A DNA stretch of 39,515 nucleotides from an uncultured Faecalibacterium sp. Lineage in GTDB: Bacteria; Bacillota; Clostridia; Oscillospirales; Ruminococcaceae. The DNA lies in assembly GCA_900551435.1 (NCBI GenBank), contig URVW01000015.1, positions 1 through 39,515 on the forward strand, given 5' to 3'. Numbering within the stretch: the stretch's first letter is position 1; each line of letters opens with the position of its first letter. Below the pieces are notes generated by a model, which saw nothing but the letters and a program-made list of their open reading frames with translations, did not search any database and was not told the DNA's origin. Positions 23,730 through 31,423 of the stretch are shown here, one piece after another. A program made the translations under genes and the position numbers.

Positions 23730-24374
23730 TCACAGATAGTAGGTCAGCGCATCTTCCATGCTGCGGAGGATGTGCTTTTCCATCTCCGCGCGGGCCGCAA
23801 TGGCATCGCGGGCTTCGAGCGCGGCGTAGATCTTTTTATGTTCGCTCTGCGAATTGAGCGCATAATCCAATTCGCTCATCTCCACACCGATGGACAGGCC
23901 GTTCCACAGTTCGCTCAGCAACTTCTGCATCTTTTCGTTGTTGGCGGCGTTCCAGATCTCAAAGTGAAACGACTGGTTATAATCGGCATAGTTTCCTGCC
24001 TGACGGTGCGAGAGCGCATCTTCTGCCGTATCCACGCAGTTTTTGATCTTCGAAAGGTCTGCGCCGTTTTCACAGCAGAGCATACAGGCCGCACCTTCCA
24101 GCGCCGCACGGAGCTGATAATGCTCCCGGATGGTCTTTTCGGTCACGCCCAGCACCACCGCACAGCGGTTCTGCTTCAGCTCCAGCAGCCCATCCCGGGC
24201 CAAAATTTGAAACGCTTCCCGCACCGGCGTGACCGACACGCCCAGTTCCTGCGCGGTGTTTTCCAGCGTCAGCTCTGCCCCTTCCGGGATACTTTTTGAG
24301 ATGATGGCCTTGCGCAAGGCCGATGCCACCCGCTCACGGGCGGGCAGAAGTTTGATTGGTTTCAGTCCCAGCAT
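23730..24374 (-). CDS. GntR-family regulator with FCD ligand domain
   Basis: 214 residues. Winged helix about 1-75 (ERVASALRKAIISKSIPEGAEL, then the recognition segment ELGVSVTPVREAFQIL), then an all-helical FCD domain with the candidate metal/ligand residues of DYNQSFHFEIWNAANN, SQSEHKKIYAAL and AEMEKHIL. Such regulators usually sense carboxylic acids and bind TNGTATACNA-like sites. Start follows GAGGAATTGAT. Its gene follows the other GntR gene after a single base (TGATATG), so the two are coupled. The ttd operon promoter has a matching operator, so that operon is the obvious target. Confidence 0.9.
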   Translation of the reverse strand: MLGLKPIKLLPARERVASALRKAIISKSIPEGAELTLENTAQELGVSVTPVREAFQILARDGLLELKQNRCAVVLGVTEKTIREHYQLRAALEGAACMLCCENGADLSKIKNCVDTAEDALSHRQAGNYADYNQSFHFEIWNAANNEKMQKLLSELWNGLSIGVEMSELDYALNSQSEHKKIYAALEARDAIAARAEMEKHILRSMEDALTYYL

Positions 24375-24375
24375 A

Positions 24376-24930
24376 TCAATTCCTCATGGAGCACAGTGCC
24401 TGTAACAGCTCCTGCTCGTATTTCTGCCATTCCGTCTGCAGTTCCGGCGAGCCGCTGCGGGCCAGCGCCAGAAGAAGCGGCAGCCGGTCCGGGGCGGGCA
24501 CCGGGCGCGCCGCCACCGCAAAGGCAACGTAAGTCTGCACGATGCTTTCCAGCAGTTTGCGCTGCAATTCATAGGGCAGCGCACGGCAGAGAACGCGGTG
24601 CTGCATCAGCTCGTCCCCGGGAAGCGCGGCATCCTGCGGCAAAAACTGCATCGCCTGACGTTCCAGCTGTGCCCCCAGCGCGAACACCTGACGCAGATAT
24701 TCTTCGGTCAGTTCCACGGTCCGCACATGGTTGTTGGGCAGACGGACGATCAAGCCCTGATATTCCAAAATCATCAGCGCTTCCCGCACCGGCATCCGGG
24801 AAACGCCCAGACTTTCCGCCAGTTCGTTCTGCGTCATTTCGGTCCCCGCCGGGATCTGCCCCGACAAAATGGCTTGCTGCAGCGCTTCTACCACGCCGCC
24901 GTTCTTTTTCTGGATGCCGATTCGTTCCAT
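24376..24930 (-). CDS. GntR-family regulator with shortened effector domain
   Basis: 184 residues from the ATG at 24930 (AAAGGAGACGCC upstream; six earlier codons rejected). The winged helix is intact (ALQQAILSGQIPAGTEM, ELAESLGVSRMPVREALMIL). The C-terminal domain, about 110 residues, is shorter than a standard FCD domain and lacks the usual Asp/His metal set. It may bind DNA without its own ligand or work as a heterodimer with the downstream FCD-type partner. Its promoter has the operator sequence over the -10, pointing to autoregulation. Confidence 0.87.
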   Translation of the reverse strand: MERIGIQKKNGGVVEALQQAILSGQIPAGTEMTQNELAESLGVSRMPVREALMILEYQGLIVRLPNNHVRTVELTEEYLRQVFALGAQLERQAMQFLPQDAALPGDELMQHRVLCRALPYELQRKLLESIVQTYVAFAVAARPVPAPDRLPLLLALARSGSPELQTEWQKYEQELLQALCSMRN

Positions 24931-24961
24931 GGCGTCTCCTTTTTTCAAATGTTTCTTTTAT

Positions 24962-24990
24962 ATTGTATCCACTTTTCTGTGGAATTGCAA
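24962..24990 (-). promoter_or_regulatory. Promoter of the GntR-GntR-DUF1847 unit with overlapping operator
   Basis: Minus strand TTGCAA (24985-24990), 17-nt spacer, TACAAT (24962-24967). The sequence ATTGTATCCACT (24962-24973) matches the operator core AATGTATCCATT of the ttd leader, sharing TGTATCCA, and covers the -10. A bound regulator would shut off its own gene. Confidence 0.75.
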
Positions 24991-25001
24991 GCCTTTCGCA
25001 G

Positions 25002-25048
25002 AAAAACCCCCGCACCGGTGGTTGTAAGCCATCCTGTGCGGGGGTCTT
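25002..25048 (-). terminator. Terminator of the RND-GLUG operon
   Basis: Arms ACCCCCGCAC (25006-25015) and GTGCGGGGGT (25036-25045), with inner GGTGG/CCATCC pairing. On the minus strand TTTTT follows, just after the stop of the large surface protein gene. Confidence 0.85.
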
Positions 25049-25069
25049 GTGGATGATCAAAATTGCGCT

Positions 25070-28000
25070 TTAGGTTTCCGGCTCCGTCTCGATGGGCGTT
25101 TCCAGCTCCTCGTCTGCTTCCGGTTTCTGCGTTTTAGGCGGCTTTTTCTTGCCGCGCTTGCGCTTGAGAAGGAGCAGCAGCACGAGGACGACTGCCGCAC
25201 CGATCAGGATGAACACCCAGATCGGCTGACCGGCTTTGACCACGGCGATCTCGGCGTTCGCGCCGCTGACCGTAAAGGTCAGGTAGCTGCCCATGGAGTC
25301 GGTCTCCAGCGGATGCCAGCTGCCGTTGTCTTTCAAATAGACTTTATAGGTCTTGTCCGTGTCCTCGGGCAGGTAACGGACGATATGGTCATCTGCGCCG
25401 TCGCTCGGCAGGGTCAGGCTCCACTGTTCCACGGTCCCGCTGGGTGTGCCGCTCTCGATCGGACTCTGCACGGCGGCGAGGACATCGGTATCCGTGAAGT
25501 CGCCTTCCGCAAAGAACACCGGGCGTCCGCCGTCCCGCATCGCGGCGCTGCGCAGGGCCTGTACATACGGCGTATAGACCACCGACACCACCGTGTCCAG
25601 ATGCAGGCTTTCCAGCGACGGGCTGCTCCACTGGCTGTAGTTTCCTTCCTTGCTGGGTAGGTCGGGGTAGTCCGCCTCGGTCAGCGAAGCGCCATAGTCC
25701 ACGCGGACCTTGCCGAGAACATGATCTTCATCCTTGAAGGTCACGACCAGCTGTTTGAAGCCTGTCGGGACATTTTCCAGCTCCATCATGGACGCATAGC
25801 TGATGGGTTCGGCCTGACCGGCACGGCTCAGGCGGTCGATGCCGCGGAGGTTATCCGAGACAAAGAGGTTGCCGCTGAACGTTCCGCTCTGTCCGCCGGA
25901 GATTGCACCGGAGAACTGGTCGGCTTCGTCGATGTCCACAAGGGCGCGGCAGTTCTGCACCGTGCTGGAAGCGCTGGTGTAGCTGCTCTCTGTGCCTTCG
26001 CCCAGAATGCCGCCGACATAGTTGCCGCCCGAGAGGGTGCACTTTGCCCAGCTGGATTTGATCTTTGCGCTGCTTGCGCCCGCGATGCCGCCGACCTGAT
26101 TGCCGCCGGTCACATCGCCATAGGCTTCGCAGTTCTGGATCAGGCCGAGGTCCATCCGGCCCACGATGCCGCCCACAGCCTTTTTCTTGGCCGTGACTGC
26201 GCCCTCATTGGTGCAGCCCACGACCACCGCGCTGACCGAATAGCCGGTGCGCAGCAGAGATTTGCTCTCCTCCAGCTGGTCGTCCTCGGGGTCGAGGAGG
26301 TTTTCCACGGCCATTGCGCCCGTGATGCCACCGACGTCCACGTCTGCGTCGATGACGCCGCGGTTGGTGCAGTTCTCAATGCGGCCGTCCGTCGTGCTGG
26401 GCGCGGTCTCCGAAGTATCGTCCAGAACGGTCTTATCCTCCGGGTCGCTGATCTCCTCGATGGCGTCCAGCAGCAGGTCCAGCACCACGTTCACCTGATC
26501 GTTGATGGCACGCATCTGGTTGGTCAGGCGGGTGCTGGCGCTCTTCATGTTCTCGTTCAGGGAGTTCATCTGGGCCGAGATGCCGTCCATCGCGTCAAAC
26601 AGAGTGTCTGCCGTGTCGCTGAGGGCGGAATCCGGACGCGGAACGTGCACCGGGTCCTGATCGGACAGCCAGCTCACGATATCCTTGGTCTGGCTGAGCA
26701 TGTCGCCCAGCGTCTTGGTCCCATCCTCGATGGAACCGATGCTGGAAGAGACGCGCTCGGTGGTCGCGCTGATCAGATAGCCGTCGGTCTTGAGTTCCGA
26801 GATGGCATCCTGCATGGACTCCGAAGCGCTCTGCAGCTTATCGGCCGACCGCGACAGCTTGTCGATGCCGTCCTGAATGGCGTCCGCACCGCTGTGCAGA
26901 CCGTCGATGTTGAAGCCAAGGTCGGTCAGGATGTCCTCAAGGTCGCTGACATCGTCGCCGATGCCGTCCAGTGCATCACCGATGTTGTCCAGCGCATCAC
27001 CCAGCTGGCTGTCGTCATCCGACGCCATGGTCGAAGCCTTGTGGGCCAGTGCGCCCAGCTGGCGGTTGATGCCGGAGATGCCGCTCAGGGCCTTGGTGAT
27101 CTGTGTCATGCCGCGCTGCAGGTCCGTGTTTCCGGACACCAGCGCCGCGCCCTGCAGCAGGTTGACGCCCGCCGAAACGGCCTGCATCTGCGGGCTGAGG
27201 CTGCGGGTCAGGCTGACTGCGCCGACCACGGTATTGGCCAGCTTGAGCCAGCTGACCGCGCGGTCCAGCGTCGAATCCGAATAGGTCGCGGGGAGTTTGT
27301 CGTAGGCGGTGAAGATGCTCTGCATCGCCGTTTCGGCGGCATCATCGTCCCCCGCTTCGTAAGCGTCGCGCAGGTCCTCGAAGCCGTCTGCGATCTCTTC
27401 CAGCGCCTTCTGGGCGATGTCCATCGCGTCGCTGACGTCATCGCCCGCATCCTCGACCTTTTTCAAAGCATCCGAACCCAGCGCGATCTCATACGAAAGT
27501 TCCTGCGTGGCCCACTTCAGCTCATCCATGCCGGACGCCATCTGGTCGATGGCTTCTTCGCCCGTTTCAAGGACGGGTTCCAGCTTGCTGAAGGTATCCG
27601 ACACCAGCACGCCGGTGCGGTCGATCTCGTCCGCTACGGTATCGGCGTAATCGCTGCCCTGATCCTTCAGCTGGCGGGCCGCATCGATGGCCGTATCCAG
27701 CTGGCTGTTCAGGCCGTCGAAGTTGGTGTGGAAAATATCCGAGGTGTTGTCGATCTCATCGGTCGCACCGTTCACCACATCGTGGAGCTTATCCAGCTCG
27801 GTGCGGAGTTTTTCGATGGTGCTCTGGGAGAGGTCCAGTTCGCGGTACGGCTCCGCCTGTCCGACGATGCCGCCCACGTCCTTGCGGCCCTGCACCTTGC
27901 CCTGATTGATGCAGCCGGACACCATGCCGTCGTTGCGGCCCACGATGCCGCCCACATTATAACCCAGATGGGCATAGCCGATGGTCCCGGTGTTGGTGCA

Positions 28001-28795
28001 GCTCAGGATCAGGCCGGACGAACGGCCCGCGATGCCGCCCGAATCGGTGGGCGCATTGCTGCTCACCGTGCCGCTGCTCTGGCCGACATATTGCTCGATC
28101 ATGCTCATCAGCTCGGCCGAGAAGCCGTCCATGTTCAGGGTGGTGTTCTGGTATTCGGTGTTCACCTCGCCGACGTTGGTGCAGCTGCTGATGGAGCCAA
28201 GGTTATAGCCCACCACGCCGCCGGTGGAGGATTTGCCGTCCAAAAAGGTGCGGGAAGTGCAGCGGGCCAATGTGCCGCGCTCTTCGTTGCGGCCCACAAG
28301 ACCGCCGACTTCGCTGCCGCCCTTGACTGCGCCGGAGAACTGGCAGTTGATGAGCGTGCCGTTGTTGACGCCCACGATGCCGCCCGCCGTGTCATTGTCG
28401 CCGGAGGGAGCCACGAAGCCCTGAACGTTCAGGTTCTCGATGACGGCCCCCTCTTCCACGATGGCGAACAGGCCCGCCGGAGAGTAGCTTCCCGTCAGCT
28501 GCAGATTCCGCAGGGTATGGCCGCCGCCTTCAAATGTGCCGCTGAAGGACGGGATCGGCTCCCAGTCGAATCCCTCCAGCGAAAGGTCCTGCCGCAGAAC
28601 GACGGTCTTGCCGCGCGACCACGAATCCACGCTGCATTTTTCCGCCAGCTCCAGCAGCTGGGACACACTGTCGATATAGAACGTATCGCTGCTGGCTGCT
28701 CCCTCTGCGAACACAGGCAGAGCCGCCGTCAGCGCGAAGGCCAGCGCAAGCAGCAGCGCGGCTCCGCGGCGCAGGATCGTGTTACTGTTTGTCAT
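25070..28795 (-). CDS. Large membrane-anchored surface protein: GLUG repeats flanking a long coiled coil
   Basis: 1241 residues. Signal peptide about 1-30 (ALLLALAFALTAALPVFA-EG). GLUG-type beta repeats at about 85-315, each with a GGIVG or GGLVG turn followed by a CTN or C-rich strand. About 320-820 is helical, Asp/Leu/Ser-rich, with heptad-like spacing and no Cys. A second GLUG block runs about 825-990 (AVGGIVGRMDLGLIQNC). Then a beta domain, one membrane helix at about 1190-1212 (VFILIGAAVVLVLLLLL) and a Lys-rich then acidic cytoplasmic tail. There is no LPXTG. Its ATG lies 14 nt inside the RND gene's end, so the two are translationally coupled and likely form one machine. Function unknown. 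Confidence 0.85.
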   Translation of the reverse strand: MTNSNTILRRGAALLLALAFALTAALPVFAEGAASSDTFYIDSVSQLLELAEKCSVDSWSRGKTVVLRQDLSLEGFDWEPIPSFSGTFEGGGHTLRNLQLTGSYSPAGLFAIVEEGAVIENLNVQGFVAPSGDNDTAGGIVGVNNGTLINCQFSGAVKGGSEVGGLVGRNEERGTLARCTSRTFLDGKSSTGGVVGYNLGSISSCTNVGEVNTEYQNTTLNMDGFSAELMSMIEQYVGQSSGTVSSNAPTDSGGIAGRSSGLILSCTNTGTIGYAHLGYNVGGIVGRNDGMVSGCINQGKVQGRKDVGGIVGQAEPYRELDLSQSTIEKLRTELDKLHDVVNGATDEIDNTSDIFHTNFDGLNSQLDTAIDAARQLKDQGSDYADTVADEIDRTGVLVSDTFSKLEPVLETGEEAIDQMASGMDELKWATQELSYEIALGSDALKKVEDAGDDVSDAMDIAQKALEEIADGFEDLRDAYEAGDDDAAETAMQSIFTAYDKLPATYSDSTLDRAVSWLKLANTVVGAVSLTRSLSPQMQAVSAGVNLLQGAALVSGNTDLQRGMTQITKALSGISGINRQLGALAHKASTMASDDDSQLGDALDNIGDALDGIGDDVSDLEDILTDLGFNIDGLHSGADAIQDGIDKLSRSADKLQSASESMQDAISELKTDGYLISATTERVSSSIGSIEDGTKTLGDMLSQTKDIVSWLSDQDPVHVPRPDSALSDTADTLFDAMDGISAQMNSLNENMKSASTRLTNQMRAINDQVNVVLDLLLDAIEEISDPEDKTVLDDTSETAPSTTDGRIENCTNRGVIDADVDVGGITGAMAVENLLDPEDDQLEESKSLLRTGYSVSAVVVGCTNEGAVTAKKKAVGGIVGRMDLGLIQNCEAYGDVTGGNQVGGIAGASSAKIKSSWAKCTLSGGNYVGGILGEGTESSYTSASSTVQNCRALVDIDEADQFSGAISGGQSGTFSGNLFVSDNLRGIDRLSRAGQAEPISYASMMELENVPTGFKQLVVTFKDEDHVLGKVRVDYGASLTEADYPDLPSKEGNYSQWSSPSLESLHLDTVVSVVYTPYVQALRSAAMRDGGRPVFFAEGDFTDTDVLAAVQSPIESGTPSGTVEQWSLTLPSDGADDHIVRYLPEDTDKTYKVYLKDNGSWHPLETDSMGSYLTFTVSGANAEIAVVKAGQPIWVFILIGAAVVLVLLLLLKRKRGKKKPPKTQKPEADEELETPIETEPET

Positions 28796-31247
28796 CTTCG
28801 TCCACCTCCTGCGAAACTTTACCGCTCAGAACGGTCAGCTGTACATCGCCATCCACGATGGCGTTCATCGTGCCGGACACTGTGCCGTGCACCTCGCCCT
28901 GCACCATGCCGTTGACCCGGACACGGCCCGAAGCGGAACTGCGGGCCACCACCTTGGGCATGGAGAAGGACGTTTTATCCACGAGCTTGCCGCCCAGCAG
29001 CAGGATCTGCGGCAGGACGAACAGAACGAGGATGATGGAAATGATCGTGCCGCGGCCAAGGCTCTGGCCGATGCCGACGATGGCGGCATGCGAGGTCATC
29101 TGACCGATCAGAATACCGGCCACCGCCAGGATCGTGCCGGAGGTCAGGATGGTCGGGAAGGCGAAGTTCATCGTCTCGATGATGGCTGTCTGATGGTCCA
29201 TCTTGTCCTTCAGCTCGGTGTAGCGGCTCGCGATAACGATGGCGTAGTCGATGTTCGCACCCATCTGAATGGAGCTGACGACCAGATAGCTCAGGTAGAA
29301 CAGCGGCGAATTGGTAAAGGTGGGGAACGAGAAGTTCAGCCAAATTGCGCCCTGAATGACCAAGATCAGCAGGATGGGCATGGCTGCCGACTGGAAAGTG
29401 AACAGCAGGACCACCAGAACGATCAGGATGGACACGATGCTGACGACCTGATTATCCACCGCGAAAGACTTCTGGAAGTCGTACTCGCTGGTCACATCAC
29501 CGGCCAGATAGATGTTGCCCTCCGGATAATATTTCCGGGCGATCTGCTTGATGGTATCGGTGAAATCGTAGGTCGTCTGGCCGGCCTCGAGATCGGGGCT
29601 GAGGTAAATTAGGATACGGTTGTAGTTCTCGCCCTGCAGCTGCGCTTTGCCGCTGAGCATCTGCTTCTGGGCATCGTGCAGGGTATCCACCAGATCGTCG
29701 TCCAGCGAGACGAGACCGGAATCCACCTTGTCGCAGACGTACAGGAACATATCCATCAGCGGGACGCTGTAGGTCGAGAAATTGCCGATGGCCTGTGCAT
29801 ATTCGTCGTGATCGGCGGCATAGGCGGCGTAGACCGTCTGGGCCAGCTCGTAGTCCAGACCGGCCAGCTCGGAGAACTGGCGGGCCGTGAGCTTATCTTC
29901 CAGACAGTAGCCGTCCATGGCTTCGACGTTGGAAAGGCCCATCGTGCTGTCCACTTCGGGGCGGCTCTCCAGCTCCTGAATGAGGTTTGCTTCCACGGAG
30001 TAGTCCTCTTTGGGCATGACGAGCGCGACCATGTTCGAGGACGTGAAATTGTCCTTGATCATATTCGTTGCGATCTGCACGTCGTTCAGTTTGGGCGTTT
30101 TGAGGCTGCCCAGACCGTAGGCATAGGGGCACAGGCTGGAGAAGTGATAGCCGATGACCACCAGCACGAGGAACAGCGGCGGAATGAGCTTGCGGGTCTT
30201 GTAGGCAAACTTGCCGACAAACGGGATCTTCGGCACAAAGTTCTTATGCTTGGTCTTGTCCATCAGCGGTCCGAACAGCATCAGCAGACCCGGCATCACA
30301 AGGAACACCGAGAGGATGGAGTACGCGATGGCCTTGATCAGGCAGATGGCCATATCGGGGCCGATCTTGAACTGCATGAACATCATGGCGATCAGACCGC
30401 CGACAGTGGTCAGGCAGCTGGACGAAATTTCCGGGATGCTCTTGCTCAGGGCTTCGACGACGGCTTCCTTCAGCGGCATCGTCTCATGCTCCTCGCGGAA
30501 ATGGTTCGAGAAGATGATGGCGTAGTCCAGCGAAAGGGCCAGCTGCAGGATACTGGTGACCGAGTTTGAGATGAACGAGATCGTGCCCAGCAGGAAGTTC
30601 GTGCCGCTGTTCAGGATCATCGAAATGACGAAGGTGAGCAGCAGGACCGGGATTTCCGCATAGGTCTGGGTGGTGAAGATCAGGACGGCCACCACGATGA
30701 CGGCAACATAGACGATGATCATGTTGACCTCATTGTTGATGATCTCGGCTTCGGTGTTGCCCAGCGAAGTGGAAACGTAGGTATCATAGCCGGAAAGCTC
30801 CGCTTTCACGCGGTCCAGAGCTTCCAAGCACCCGTCGTCCTCTTCGGGGTAATCAAAGGTGAAGGAATACAGCGCCGAGACATTATTATAATGTGCGGTC
30901 GTCTCGTCGTAGCTCAGGCTCTGCACGCCCTCGATCTCTTCCAGCTTGTCGGCCAGCTCCTGCGCCTCTTTCTGCGTGACGTTTGCCACCATGACGTCGG
31001 CTGTGCCGTAGGTGGTGAACTCGTCCTCCATGACGTCCAGCGCCTGACGGGTATCGGACTCGTCCGGCAGATAGGTCGTCAGATCGTTTTCCACGGTGAC
31101 CCAGCTTTTGGAGATCACCGAAAAGATCAGCAGGATAATGGCGATCAAAAAGATCAGGTTCCGCCGCTCCACGATCTGCAGCGCCAGCTTATGCATGAAA
31201 TCGTTCTTCGGTGGACTTTGATTCGGATTGGTTTGTGTTTGTTCCAT
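28782..31247 (-). CDS. MMPL/RND-superfamily exporter
   Basis: 821 residues from the ATG at 31247 (GGGAGTGAATGT upstream; 28 earlier codons fall in the promoter leader). The layout is the RND one: membrane helix 1 (RNLIFLIAIILLIFSVISK), a large extracellular loop, five helices, a second loop, and the last five helices. In each half an Asp sits in a helix as LSLDYAIIFSNHF and ANIDYAIVIASRY, the proton-relay position of MMPL proteins. Firmicute members export lipids or hydrophobic substrates, or act with envelope-protein partners. It overlaps the GLUG protein gene and has its own promoter (31303-31331). Substrate unknown. Confidence 0.9.
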   Translation of the reverse strand: MEQTQTNPNQSPPKNDFMHKLALQIVERRNLIFLIAIILLIFSVISKSWVTVENDLTTYLPDESDTRQALDVMEDEFTTYGTADVMVANVTQKEAQELADKLEEIEGVQSLSYDETTAHYNNVSALYSFTFDYPEEDDGCLEALDRVKAELSGYDTYVSTSLGNTEAEIINNEVNMIIVYVAVIVVAVLIFTTQTYAEIPVLLLTFVISMILNSGTNFLLGTISFISNSVTSILQLALSLDYAIIFSNHFREEHETMPLKEAVVEALSKSIPEISSSCLTTVGGLIAMMFMQFKIGPDMAICLIKAIAYSILSVFLVMPGLLMLFGPLMDKTKHKNFVPKIPFVGKFAYKTRKLIPPLFLVLVVIGYHFSSLCPYAYGLGSLKTPKLNDVQIATNMIKDNFTSSNMVALVMPKEDYSVEANLIQELESRPEVDSTMGLSNVEAMDGYCLEDKLTARQFSELAGLDYELAQTVYAAYAADHDEYAQAIGNFSTYSVPLMDMFLYVCDKVDSGLVSLDDDLVDTLHDAQKQMLSGKAQLQGENYNRILIYLSPDLEAGQTTYDFTDTIKQIARKYYPEGNIYLAGDVTSEYDFQKSFAVDNQVVSIVSILIVLVVLLFTFQSAAMPILLILVIQGAIWLNFSFPTFTNSPLFYLSYLVVSSIQMGANIDYAIVIASRYTELKDKMDHQTAIIETMNFAFPTILTSGTILAVAGILIGQMTSHAAIVGIGQSLGRGTIISIILVLFVLPQILLLGGKLVDKTSFSMPKVVARSSASGRVRVNGMVQGEVHGTVSGTMNAIVDGDVQLTVLSGKVSQEVDEDDKQ

Positions 31248-31302
31248 ACATTCACTCCCTAGAATTTTTTTGTTCCATAAATTTGGCAATGATGCATTTT
31301 TT

Positions 31303-31339
31303 ATGATACCGTCTGCCGCTCGGATTGACAATAGACAAT
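31303..31339 (-). promoter_or_regulatory. Promoter of the RND-GLUG operon with overlapping palindrome
   Basis: Minus strand TTGTCA (31326-31331), 17-nt spacer, TATCAT (31303-31308). The -35 lies within ATTGACAATAGACAAT (31324-31339), a palindrome in 12 of 16 positions that could be a repressor site. No regulator gene lies next to it. Confidence 0.65.
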
Positions 31340-31374
31340 TTTCAAAAAACGTCTATTTTTACTGTTTCTAACGT

Positions 31375-31417
31375 TCAAAAAAGGGCCGCTGTCCGAGTAA
31401 ATCAGACAGCAGCCCTT
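31375..31417 (-). terminator. Terminator after trkH
   Basis: GGGCCGCTGTC (31383-31393) pairs with GACAGCAGCCC (31405-31415) with one mismatch. An A run on the plus strand at 31376-31382 gives the T run on the minus strand after the trkH stop. Confidence 0.8.
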
Positions 31418-31423
31418 GGGGTG

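Noticed and set aside
25721..28915. 1064-codon open frame antisense to the GLUG protein gene
   Set aside because: Shadow frame caused by codon bias of the long real gene; composition is Ala/His/Val/Arg-rich without domains, and the real gene has signal peptide, repeats and membrane anchor.
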